From the NCBI RefSeq assembly GCF_901542335.1, contig NZ_LR594036.1:1488001-1552000 (forward strand): 64,000 bases of DNA, given 5' to 3'. Made by a program: the position numbers and the translations under genes. The first letter of the stretch is position 1, and each line of letters starts with the position of its first letter. The notes below the pieces were generated by a model. That model saw only the letters and a program-made list of their open reading frames with translations. It had not been told where the DNA came from and ran no database searches. Below, in pieces: positions 1 to 8,700 of this stretch. Source of the DNA: Streptococcus porcinus (GTDB taxonomy: Bacteria > Bacillota > Bacilli > Lactobacillales > Streptococcaceae).

Positions 1-1461
1 TTGAGTCATGATAGCATTCGAGGTTTCCATCATGAATGGTTGAATCAAGTGAGCGACTACACGTAGGCTAGCTGCCAAATGAGCCATAACAGATGCTAAA
101 TCTTCTTTATTGCCATCTTCTTTAGCTAGTAACCAAGGAGCTGTTTCATCAATGTATTTATTAGCTCGAGAAATAATAGTCCAAACAGCTTCTAAAGCAC
201 GTGGATAGTCAACAGCTCCCATTTGCACATGGTATTCCTCAATCTGTGTAGCTACAATTGCTTCTAAATCAGCATCAAAAGTCGTTACACCTGCTTGGTA
301 GGTTGGAATTTGACCACCAAAGTATTTATTAATCATAGCAATGGTACGGTTTAGTAAGTTACCTAAGTCATTAGCAAGCTCATAATTAATCCGTCCAACA
401 TAATCTTCAGGCGTGAACATACCATCTGAACCAACTGGTAAACTACGCATTAGGTAATATCTAAGAGGATCTAACCCATAACGTTCAACCAGCATTTCTG
501 GATAGACAACATTCCCCTTAGATTTAGACATTTTACCATCTTTCATGACAAACCAACCGTGGGCAATCAAGCGTTCTGGCAATTTCATATCCAACATCAT
601 GAGAAGAATTGCCCAATAGATGGAGTGGAAACGCAGGATGTCCTTGCCAACCATGTGGAAGACAGTACCATTCCAGAACTTGTCATAGTCTTCATGCATT
701 TCTTGCCCATAACCTAGGGCCGTTGCATAGTTAAGAAGCGCATCAATCCAAACATAGACCACATGTTTTGGATTTGATGGCACTTTGACTCCCCAGGTAA
801 AGGTTGTCCGGCTGACAGCTAAATCTTCCAAACCAGGCTCAATAAAGTTTTTAAGCATTTCATTCATTCGACCGTTAGGCTGAATAAATTCAGGATGTTC
901 ATTAAAGAAAGCTACTAACTTATCAGCATATTTACTTAGACGTAAAAAGTAAGACTCTTCTGATACCCACTCAACTTCGTGCCCAGAAGGAGCAATACCA
1001 CCAATTACTTTACCGTTTTCATCGCGGAAAACTTCTTCTAATTGACTTTCAGTAAAGAACTCTTCATCTGATACAGAATACCAGCCTGAATATTCGCCTA
1101 AATAAATATCATCTTGGGCTAATAATTTTTCAAAAACTTCAGCCACTACTTCTTCATGATAAGAATCTGTCGTGCGAATAAATTTATCATATGAAATGTC
1201 AAGTAAAGACCATAGTTTCTTAACATCCCTCGCCATACCATCAACATATGCTTGGGGGGTTATTCCCGCTTCTTCTGCTTTAGTTTGAATTTTTTGACCA
1301 TGCTCATCAAGTCCTGTTAGATAAAAGACATCATGATGCATCAAACGCTTATAACGAGCTAAAACATCACAAGCAATAGTTGTATAGGCAGAACCAATAT
1401 GTAATTTCCCTGATGGATAGTAAATAGGGGTTGTAATATAAAATGGTTTTTTATCAGTCAT
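1..1461 (-). CDS. metG: Methionyl-tRNA synthetase, C-terminal part cut by window edge
   Basis: Charges tRNA-Met with methionine in the cytoplasm. I translated the minus strand from ATG at 1461: 487 codons stay open to base 1, so the C-terminal roughly 180 residues of a normal 665-residue streptococcal MetG lie outside the window. The class I signature appears early as [13 protein letters not shown] (HIGH-type) and the second signature as KMSKS in [13 protein letters not shown]. The start is preceded by the Shine-Dalgarno AAAGGAAA. Monocistronic as far as can be seen; it has its own promoter just upstream, which overlaps the end of the neighbouring DUF1275 gene. Identification is secure. Confidence 0.95.
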   Translation of the reverse strand, partial: MTDKKPFYITTPIYYPSGKLHIGSAYTTIACDVLARYKRLMHHDVFYLTGLDEHGQKIQTKAEEAGITPQAYVDGMARDVKKLWSLLDISYDKFIRTTDSYHEEVVAEVFEKLLAQDDIYLGEYSGWYSVSDEEFFTESQLEEVFRDENGKVIGGIAPSGHEVEWVSEESYFLRLSKYADKLVAFFNEHPEFIQPNGRMNEMLKNFIEPGLEDLAVSRTTFTWGVKVPSNPKHVVYVWIDALLNYATALGYGQEMHEDYDKFWNGTVFHMVGKDILRFHSIYWAILLMMLDMKLPERLIAHGWFVMKDGKMSKSKGNVVYPEMLVERYGLDPLRYYLMRSLPVGSDGMFTPEDYVGRINYELANDLGNLLNRTIAMINKYFGGQIPTYQAGVTTFDADLEAIVATQIEEYHVQMGAVDYPRALEAVWTIISRANKYIDETAPWLLAKEDGNKEDLASVMAHLAASLRVVAHLIQPFMMETSNAIMTQ

Positions 1462-1543
1462 TTGATTTCCTTTCAAGGCTAATGAAACCTTCTCAATTTC
1501 TTCTCTAACCGGTTTTAGCGACCTTCTCAAGAGACATTAACTT

Positions 1544-1572
1544 ATTATAGCATATTCTAATTGGCAAAAAAC
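1544..1572 (-). promoter_or_regulatory. Likely metG promoter (extended -10)
   Basis: On the minus strand TATAAT at 1544-1549 is preceded by TG one base upstream (TGnTATAAT, extended -10). The -35 position holds only GTTTTT. The leader to the metG start is about 75 nt and shows no T-box sequence. Confidence 0.5.
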
Positions 1573-1585
1573 CAAGTCTAGGAAC

Positions 1586-2113
1586 TTATCTACCAACAAT
1601 TGGTTTGATTTTTCGTCGAATATAGAGGTGTTCTGCTAAGAGCAAATAATTGACATAACTTAAAGGAAGTAACATGGCAATAAGTGCCAACTCACCAAAT
1701 TGATAAGATAAAAAGGTTGAGCAAATAACCCCTAAAATAAAAGTCATAATAATAATCAAAGTATTACGGCCAATAAGAATGAGCTCTTTATTTCCTTCAT
1801 ATAGTCCCTTAGTTAAAATATAAGCTGCATTTTTAATATTGCCCGTCATCATGACATTGGCATAATTGGCTCCTCGTAAGGACTTAAAGGTGTCTACTTG
1901 GATTGATGCAAAAAAAGCCAGTGCAGCTACAGTTATAAATTGGCTTGTAAATGGCGTTACGAAGCTTGTCACTAAAGCTATAGTAGTAAGCATCGCACTA
2001 GCCAGTAAATGCCAATGCAGATGGTGCTTGTTGGACCATCTATGAGCAAAGTAAGCAAAACTTTGTCCCAGCATAAAGAAGAAAATAGGTAATAAAAAAT
2101 CCAAGGCTTGAAG
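1586..2113 (-). pseudogene. DUF1275 (YoaK-like) membrane protein, 3' fragment split off by IS
   Basis: C-terminal about 175 residues of a DUF1275 family inner-membrane protein of unknown function, with several hydrophobic segments (LDFLLPIFFFMLG, LLASAMLTTIALVTSF, LIIIMTFILGVICS, LALIAMLLPLSYVNYLL) and the family-typical stretch FKSLRGANYANVMMTGNIKN. The open frame runs on into the insertion sequence end, so the apparent start MGVST is IS sequence and not a real N-terminus. If the IS (2114-3544) and one copy of the AAG duplication are removed, the frame joins exactly to the fragment at 3545-3739 as ...VEKDYLQALDFLL..., giving a protein of about 240 residues, normal for the family. Confidence 0.85.
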
Positions 2114-2145
2114 TGTACTGACCCCCAAAAGTTAGACATTATATT

Positions 2146-2979
2146 TTAAGCAAAGGATTTAGTTCTGTATTGTACGGGACTAAGTCCTTTTAGTTTTACT
2201 TTGATCCGTTTATTGTTGTAATAATCAATATATTTTTTAATAGCTTTTTCTAAATCTCCCAGAGATTTATAGTAGCTCTCATAGCCATAGAACATTTCTG
2301 ACTTTAATATGCCAAAGAAGGATTCCATTATCCCATTGTCAGGGCTGTTTCCTTTACGTGACATAGATGGACGGATACCTTTAGAGTTTAAAAAGTGATG
2401 ATAATAGTTGTGCTGATACTGCCAGCCTTGATCACTATGTAAAATAGTTCCGTTATAGTATTTATCTGGAAATGTCTTTTCTAGCATCGTTTTAATTTGG
2501 TTTAAGTTAGGAGAACGTGAAATGGTATAGTTTATTATCTCGCTATTATAACCATCAAGAACTGGTGATAAATAGAGTTTTCCCTCAGGTAAAGCAAATT
2601 CAGTCACATCGGTGTAACACTTCTCAAAAGGTTTAGAGGCTTCAAAATGGCGTTGAATAAGGTTATCTGCTTTCTTTCCAACCTCACCCTTATAAGATGA
2701 ATAGCGTCTTTTGCGACGTATTCTCGCTGCCAAACCTAGTTCTTTCATCAAGCGCTGAACTCTTTTGTGGTTGATGATAAAACCTCTGTTACGCAGTTCC
2801 AAAGTGATTCGACGATAGCCATAGTTACCTTTATGTTTCTGATAGACTTCTTGAATTTGGTTTTTAATGGACTTGTCTAAATCATCTTGTTCTAGTTGCT
2901 TAAGATGATAGTAATAGGTTGAACGAACTAATTGAGCTGCTCTTAGAAGTAAACCTAATTTAAATCCTCCATCAACCAT
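2146..2979 (-). CDS. IS3-family transposase OrfB, DDE catalytic domain
   Basis: Integrase-type catalytic subunit of the insertion sequence, 277 residues. An N-terminal HTH_21-like region ([28 protein letters not shown]) is followed by the rve core. The DDE triad is visible as D124 (YTDVTEF), D183 (HSDQGWQYQ) and E219 ([10 protein letters not shown]), with 35 residues between the last two, the classical D35E spacing. The C-terminal [20 protein letters not shown] is typical. Its start overlaps the end of orfA by 25 bases in the -1 frame, so it is probably made mostly as an OrfAB fusion by ribosomal frameshifting; an A_AAG tetramer lies in the overlap at about 2982-2985. Confidence 0.93.
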   Translation of the reverse strand: MVDGGFKLGLLLRAAQLVRSTYYYHLKQLEQDDLDKSIKNQIQEVYQKHKGNYGYRRITLELRNRGFIINHKRVQRLMKELGLAARIRRKRRYSSYKGEVGKKADNLIQRHFEASKPFEKCYTDVTEFALPEGKLYLSPVLDGYNSEIINYTISRSPNLNQIKTMLEKTFPDKYYNGTILHSDQGWQYQHNYYHHFLNSKGIRPSMSRKGNSPDNGIMESFFGILKSEMFYGYESYYKSLGDLEKAIKKYIDYYNNKRIKVKLKGLSPVQYRTKSFA

Positions 2980-3491
2980 TTCTTTAATGATTTCTGTCGT
3001 TCTTTCTCGATAGCTTCGTCCCGTTCTTCTAACTCTTTTAACTTTTTTAGGAAGGCGTTCTCCGTTCTGAGATATTCGTTCTCTTCCTGAAGGCGCTCTA
3101 ATTCAGTCATTTCTTCCCAAGTTTTCTTTGGTTTACGTCCCATTTTTGCTGGTCTCCCTTTTGTTGTCTCAACAATAGTATAACCATTTTTCTTGTATTG
3201 CGCTATCCAATTGGCAAGAGTTCCTGGATTTGGGAAGGCGTAATCTAGAGAAACTGACATTAAGGATTGCCCATCTTTCAAGACTTTATTAATCATTTCT
3301 TGCTTCATTTCAGGTGAATAAGCTTGGTACTTTTGCTTCTTAACGATCTCGACTCCATAACGATCCATCAGTCGAATGGTATATTTTAAGTTGCAGCGGG
3401 TTACTCCAAATTGAATCTCTAATTGAGTCCAGGAAACACCTGACTTCTTTAAACGATAAATTTCTAATTTATCTTCATAACTTAATTTCAT
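2955..3491 (-). CDS. IS3-family transposase OrfA, helix-turn-helix subunit
   Basis: DNA-binding subunit of the insertion sequence, about 178 residues from ATG at 3491; the frame is open up to 3506 but the extra codons lie in the terminal repeat. Two HTH-like segments are visible ([32 protein letters not shown] and [42 protein letters not shown]). A C-terminal leucine-zipper-like coiled coil follows ([20 protein letters not shown]), used in this family to form OrfA multimers. The length and two-HTH layout resemble IS150 InsA. GGGGTG seven bases before the ATG could serve as ribosome binding site. Confidence 0.88.
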   Translation of the reverse strand: MKLSYEDKLEIYRLKKSGVSWTQLEIQFGVTRCNLKYTIRLMDRYGVEIVKKQKYQAYSPEMKQEMINKVLKDGQSLMSVSLDYAFPNPGTLANWIAQYKKNGYTIVETTKGRPAKMGRKPKKTWEEMTELERLQEENEYLRTENAFLKKLKELEERDEAIEKERQKSLKKWLMEDLN

Positions 3492-3544
3492 ACAAAAACA
3501 CCCCAAATGTTAGATTTTTTGTCCAACTTTTGGGGTGCAGTACA

Positions 3545-3739
3545 AAGATAGTCTTTTTCGACTATTCGAATAGCCAAATACATCACATTTCCGGTTTGAA
3601 CTCCTGCAAAACGCCTCCCTTGAGTCAGAAATGTAAAAGTATTAACATAGCCACTGATAAAGGTCAAAGCTGAAGCACAGCGGATTCCTTCATAGACTTT
3701 ATGCCTTTTTCGTTTGTTTTTTCGTGATTGATTCGACAT
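3545..3739 (-). pseudogene. DUF1275 (YoaK-like) membrane protein, 5' fragment
   Basis: N-terminal about 65 residues of the interrupted DUF1275 gene: a basic leader (SNQSRKNKRKRHKVYEG), then the family-typical first membrane segment FISGYVNTFTFLTQGRRFAGVQTGNVMYLA. After DYL the frame enters the IS and ends within it. I chose ATG at 3739 because GGAAGG lies just before it; an in-frame ATG at 3751 precedes that site. Together with 1586-2113 it forms one gene, inactive in this copy unless the IS excises precisely. Confidence 0.82.
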
Positions 3740-3768
3740 TTTTCCTTCCATTTCACAAATAACAAAAT

Positions 3769-3793
3769 AAAAATACTGTTAACCAGTATTTTT
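3769..3793 (-). terminator. Terminator-like hairpin in the DUF1275 leader
   Basis: AAAAATACTG / CAGTATTTTT form a 10-bp stem around TTAAC, and the minus strand continues TATTTTG. It lies between the promoter at 3886-3914 and the start codon, so it could act as an attenuator. A second hairpin (3811-3824, GGCT/AGCC) and a third (3830-3868) lie upstream in the same leader. Confidence 0.5.
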
Positions 3794-3829
3794 ACAAAAT
3801 TTGAATATGAGGCTCTCTTCAGCCCAAAT

Positions 3830-3868
3830 AGCTTTCAAAATTCTTACTTTAGGTAAGTGCTGAAAGCT
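3830..3868 (-). other. Leader RNA stem-loop before the DUF1275 gene
   Basis: Outer arms AGCTTTCA and TGAAAGCT enclose an inner stem CTTAC/GTAAG with loop CTAAA. This is the first element after the predicted transcription start. I do not recognise a known riboswitch class. Confidence 0.45.
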
Positions 3869-3885
3869 TTAATAAGATTAGATTT

Positions 3886-3914
3886 AGTATAGCACAGCTA
3901 GTTTTCGAAAACAA
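3886..3914 (-). promoter_or_regulatory. Promoter of the DUF1275 gene with a palindrome in the spacer
   Basis: Minus-strand TTGTTT (3909-3914), 17-base spacer, TATACT (3886-3891). The spacer and -35 contain the perfect 12-bp palindrome GTTTTCGAAAAC (3901-3912), a plausible operator. The leader to the start at 3739 is about 140 nt. Confidence 0.6.
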
Positions 3915-3937
3915 TTAGCTTGAGGATAAATTTTCAG

Positions 3938-3968
3938 AAAAAGTGGATGAAAAATTCATCCACTTTGA
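3938..3968 (-). terminator. Terminator of the 548-residue membrane protein gene
   Basis: Arms AAAGTGGATGAA and TTCATCCACTTT pair around a short A/T loop. The minus strand continues TTTTTCTG. It lies a few bases beyond the stop at 3975. Confidence 0.8.
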
Positions 3969-3974
3969 TTGATA

Positions 3975-5621
3975 TTATTTTTCGACAATCTTGAAGTTTT
4001 GCAAGAAGTTCTCTTCTCCCAATTCTGCTTTAAAGTGGTCTCCAATTTTAAGAAATGGAAGCTGATCTGAACTTTCCCTACTTGCTTTTACTTTATAAAT
4101 CTTACCATCAGAAATCAAATAGTAAATACTTGTTCCTGAGACAATTTGACTTGCTACCTCTTGGACTTGACCTTGAATCACTTTTACTTTCTTAGTTGAA
4201 CTTCCTAGGGAAGTTAATCCGCTTGTATCCCGGTCTGTAAATTGAGCAATTAAGCTCGAAATATCGTTATTAACAGTCACTTGCTGATAATCTTCTGCAT
4301 CTACTAAGGCATAAGATTTAACCAGACTAGCATCATCTTTCAGCGGAATAAGATAGAAGGCTTTATTATTCAATTTAACAAGTGTTGGCGCAGTTGCCTT
4401 ATAGTTTTTTTCCTGAACTTCACCTTCTGCTGACTTCATGGCAGAAGTCTCTGTAGCCGACGCTAATTTGTAATTAGTAATTTGTCGTGTTCTCATATTA
4501 ACTAGGATAAAGCCAAGGTTTGAGGAATCAGCTGTTGCAGAAGTAATTCCTGTATATAAGTAGATATCTGATCCTATTGTAATATAGTTATAACTATCAG
4601 TTGTTTTCTTCACACCTGACTGGCTAAAAATGGTATTCCAATAACCATTTTGATAGGTATAATAATCATTTACCCGTTTAATAACATTTTCAGCGGAGTA
4701 GACACGATCAACCCACTTAGGAATCTCTTTTAAGCTATAGTAACGCGATTTTCCTGTCACAGCATCAAGAATGATTGCACCATTTGGATCCATTGATGAT
4801 AAGCCAAATTTTGGAGCATAAGTGGTTGCAATATAGAAGGGATTCCCATCATCATCTACTTCAAAAGATGGATCAGAAAAAATAGTAAAGGGATGACTAA
4901 AACGTAAATGACGCATGGTGTCGCGGAACATGAATTCAGAATTTGAGTATTTCATCGGTTTTGACAGTTTTACAAGCTCAGCCTTACCAGTTGTTTGATT
5001 GACTTTGACATAATAACTAATCCCCTCTTGACGATTTGTTACCCATTTCCAAAAACTTTTATATTCTAATGGGGATACTCGAAAAGGTTGTTTTCCAATG
5101 GTAATCTGCCGGTATTCATCTGAAATACCAAACTGTGAAACTTTATCAATAGTTCCTAAATAGGTATCTCCAATTTTTTCTGCAGACTCTCTATCCAAGA
5201 GTGCTAAAGTTGAAATATCACTTTCTGGAAAATCTGTTTTGAAGTCAGCATCTTTAACCTTAATCACTTTAGCATAACTCTTAGCCCGCAAAACTCTTGA
5301 GTTTAACACTGATAGCAAGGCCAACCCCATAGAGATAGCTAAAATAAGAAAGATGAGCCAGCGCACACTGCCTGAAAAGAAATTAAAATACCGAGTGACG
5401 TCTTTAGCTTGATTTTGAGAATATTTCCTTTGGAATAGCTCTGTCAAACCTTTAGTAAGTGACATGACAAAAATATTAACAGCTAAAAGAAACAGAATGA
5501 AAATAAGAAAGACCCAAAAATCGCCACTCAAGGGATTAAGTGGTGGCAGATTTACCCAGTAATAGACTACAATGATCAGTAGAGAGAGGAACCCTGTTAA
5601 AGATTGAACCTGTTTTTTCAT
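3975..5621 (-). CDS. Uncharacterised membrane-anchored protein with large outer domain
   Basis: I do not recognise a named family. The 548 residues start with three hydrophobic segments (about 10-27 LSLLIIVVYYWVNL, 34-56 FWVFLIFILFLLAVNIFVMSL, 86-108 VRWLIFLILAISMGLALLSVL), followed by about 430 mostly polar residues with repeated short strands. The hydrophobic layout predicts a large domain outside the membrane, but which side it faces is inference. The stretch NGAIILDAVTGKSRYYSLKEIPKWVDRVYSAE reads like a beta-rich domain. It lies between the IS-split gene and the SpyCEP-like protease, same strand, with its own terminator. The proximity to the protease suggests, but does not show, a cell-surface role. 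Confidence 0.75.
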   Translation of the reverse strand: MKKQVQSLTGFLSLLIIVVYYWVNLPPLNPLSGDFWVFLIFILFLLAVNIFVMSLTKGLTELFQRKYSQNQAKDVTRYFNFFSGSVRWLIFLILAISMGLALLSVLNSRVLRAKSYAKVIKVKDADFKTDFPESDISTLALLDRESAEKIGDTYLGTIDKVSQFGISDEYRQITIGKQPFRVSPLEYKSFWKWVTNRQEGISYYVKVNQTTGKAELVKLSKPMKYSNSEFMFRDTMRHLRFSHPFTIFSDPSFEVDDDGNPFYIATTYAPKFGLSSMDPNGAIILDAVTGKSRYYSLKEIPKWVDRVYSAENVIKRVNDYYTYQNGYWNTIFSQSGVKKTTDSYNYITIGSDIYLYTGITSATADSSNLGFILVNMRTRQITNYKLASATETSAMKSAEGEVQEKNYKATAPTLVKLNNKAFYLIPLKDDASLVKSYALVDAEDYQQVTVNNDISSLIAQFTDRDTSGLTSLGSSTKKVKVIQGQVQEVASQIVSGTSIYYLISDGKIYKVKASRESSDQLPFLKIGDHFKAELGEENFLQNFKIVEK

Positions 5622-5707
5622 CTCATTCTCCTAAATATTTTTAATGATAAACTATCATGAATCTTATTATACCATATCGGAAGAAAGTTTACTGTATCAC
5701 GCAGTAC

Positions 5708-5733
5708 AAAAGACTGGCAATAAGCCAGTCTTT
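5708..5733 (-). terminator. Terminator of the surface protease gene
   Basis: AAAGACTGGC / GCCAGTCTTT form a near-perfect 10-bp stem with a short loop about 20 bases beyond the protease stop. The minus strand continues TGTACT, so the U-tract is short. Confidence 0.75.
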
Positions 5734-5754
5734 ATAGACTATTTGGTTAATTTT

Positions 5755-8700
5755 TTATTTTTCCTTCATTTTTTTAGAAAACCCTAACTTAACCATCCAA
5801 AGAAGGATAATTCCCATCAACATAGCTAGGAAAGATTGCTTATCTCCCGTTGCTGGTAACTGCCATGTTGAGTCATTAACTTGTGAAACTTTCTCCACAT
5901 TTTGACCTGCGTCTACATTATTTTGAATAGTCGGTTTAGATACTTCATTTAAAAGCTCAAAATGCGTTCCATCAGTTACAAGAGCTCTCTTAGACAAGAT
6001 TTGCAAATGTGTTTCAGTAACATCGTTTTGAAGAGCTTTAATATTTGTAGTTCCACTTATTTGGTAGCCTTCTGGTAAAGTCACAATAATATTATAATGA
6101 CCGTCCCGAACTGAGGCTCCATAGGCATTTGGCACATACAAGGATTGATCTAGATTTATAAGTTGACTATTTTCTGACTGTAAAGAAACTCTGCTTCCTT
6201 CTGGTAACAACCTATCAAAAATGACTCTAACCATTCCAGACTCAGATTTCCTTGTGATAAAGGCGTGGTGAACAAAATCACTATCTTGACTTAATTCAAA
6301 CTTGAATACTTTTGGAGAAACAAGTTCTGCTACATTTTGATCATAAGTTAATAGTTCCAAACTATATCTACCAAAAGGTAATATCAGTACTTGTGAACGA
6401 TCATCATAATAGGTTAGTTTGTCAAGAGCTTGACCTTTTTCATCTCTCACCAGATAGGTAATAGGAATTTTTGGTCTATCAACACTATTATTATAAGCTA
6501 AAGAAATATCTAGAATACCATGGCCGTCAGGGACACTTCTCATTGGTAATAAACTTGAATAAACGATATTACCAGCCTTATCCTCAACTAAATAGTAGAA
6601 GTCAGCTTCAGCTACACCCTCAATTTTGGGAATAGTATAGCTACCATCCTCATTTCTAGGAATAAGGACACGACGATCACTAATAGATATAATATCTTTA
6701 TTTGTATCAATATCGTATTTACGACCATCTTTTTCTAGCACATAAAACACTTCTTCTCGAGCTATGCCAACAGTGTTCGGATCAAAGACTTTCCCTGGTT
6801 TAAAGAACTCTTTATCACCGTCCTTACGGAAAATAGCTTTAGTAATAATAGGTTCTTCATGACTAACGAACACCTCATGTTCTTGCTTTTTGAGCTGACC
6901 TGAAGCATCACGGTAAGTGATAACGTAACGGTAAGCACCCGATAGAACTTTCTCACCTAACTGCGTTTGACCACTCCAGCTTGTTGTGCTTAAATCATCA
7001 ATTGAAGCATTTTGAGGCGCTGTCCAAATAGCAGAGCTCTTCACCTTATCAGCCGCTCCATAAACACTTACACTTAGGTCACGATAAACCTTACCTGGTA
7101 GCCCTCTAAAGGCGATGAAATCTCTATTACCTTTACCATTAGGTGACAGAATGATCTTAGTCTGGTTAGCCTTAGCTAAGCGACTAAGCGGACGATTACG
7201 ATTAGTAATCATAATATCTGACTGATTAGTGATTAAACCAGAATCACCCTCAGTCATCACCAAATTGTCTTCTATGCTTTGATAATTTTGATAATCACCA
7301 TCTTTTAGCGGGATAGTGATAATCCCATCACCAAGCTGATCTGGTAATTGTTGACCAAGTTTTGCAATGGCAATATTACCCGCAAAATCTTCAACCATAT
7401 AATAAAAATCTGCTAATTTTGCCTTATCAAGTGGTAATATAAAGCTCCCATTTTTCGATTTTTCAACAAAGACTTTATTATCAGTCACAGATACATACTT
7501 AAATCCTTGGTTTATTGAAATAGTATATGGTTTGCCATCTTTTTCTTCTAAATAGAAAACACTGTCTCTAAGTATGCCCGATTGGCCACGATCAGTAACA
7601 TCAAGAACTTTGAATTCTCTTGTTTTTGGATTAAAACTACCAGATTTTAGTAAAGGTTTTTCACGGTCGACGATGATATCAAACACCATTTCTTGACGTT
7701 TTGCCCCGATGATATCTGGATAATAAGAAACGACATATTGATATTTACCATCTGGTAAATCCTCACCGCTTAAAGTTTTACCTGAAAAATCCGTTGACAA
7801 TAAGGTTGTCGATTTAGGGAAACGAATATCACTGTTATAATTCTTATCACCATTATGGGGTTGACTTGTCCACAATTGGCTCTGACGTTGCTGGTCATCA
7901 GCACGATAAACACTTGCTTTTAGCCCCTTATATTTTCTTAAAAAGATGCCTTTAAAAGCAACAAAATCTTGATTTTTATCACTATTTGGAGAAATTGCAA
8001 GAACAACTTTTCCAGACTGATTTTTTGCCAAGACAAACTTGCCATCTTTATTTCGATATGTTCCAAGGGTATGAAGACCATTGTCAGAAATTGTTTTTGT
8101 TGAGACATTCGCATCGGCACCAATTGTCACTAAGCCTGTATAATGTTTTCCAACATATACCTCATCAGGAGTTTCAGATTCTTCAAAATAAAACCCCTTT
8201 TCTCCCTTAGATTTTAAATTATAAATAGAGTCTTCAACAACTGCTAAGCTTTGGAATTCTCCTTTAAAACCAACAAATGGAATATTTATTTTATCTTTTA
8301 CTTGATTTTCAGCATTTTCAAAACGCACAAAGCCTTCTAGGAAGTACCCATTAGGCATCTGTTCAGTAAGTGTTTTCGTAAACTCAGACGTATCTATAGA
8401 AATCGTAATAGACTGTTTCCCCTTAGCAGGAACTTCAATAACACGACCTTGGTCTGATTTTAAAAGCACTGAATTTAAGTCAAAACGACCGTCGACAATT
8501 TTATCTGTCATTAAATCCGTTACATAGCGGAGCTTCTTAGCCTGTTTGGAAATATTATGCACAGTTACTGTAAAGCTTATTTTCTCTCCAACATTCCCTA
8601 AAGAAACACTCCCATACTGTTCCTCACCAGTGATGTAAAGGCCACTTGTTATGGCAGCTTCCACATTTAGAAGTCCAGCACCTTGACGGCGTGGAGAGGT

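Larger units (their letters stand above)
2114..3544 (-). mobile_element. IS3-family (IS150-group, IS861-like) insertion sequence, complete
   Basis: A 1431-bp element with terminal inverted repeats. The left end begins TGTACTGACCCCCAAAAG at 2114 and the right end, read inwards from 3544, begins TGTACTGCACCCCAAAAG; 22 of the first 25 bases agree. It is flanked by the direct repeat AAG at 2111-2113 and 3545-3547, the 3-bp duplication usual for this group. It carries two overlapping ORFs, orfA (HTH) and orfB (DDE), on the minus strand. Both ORFs and both ends look intact, so the copy may be active. The group assignment comes from ORF architecture (178 plus 277 residues); the exact IS name needs a database comparison. 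Confidence 0.93.

Noticed and set aside
1462-1560. T-box riboswitch before metG
   Set aside because: The leader is too short and lacks the conserved T-box sequence.
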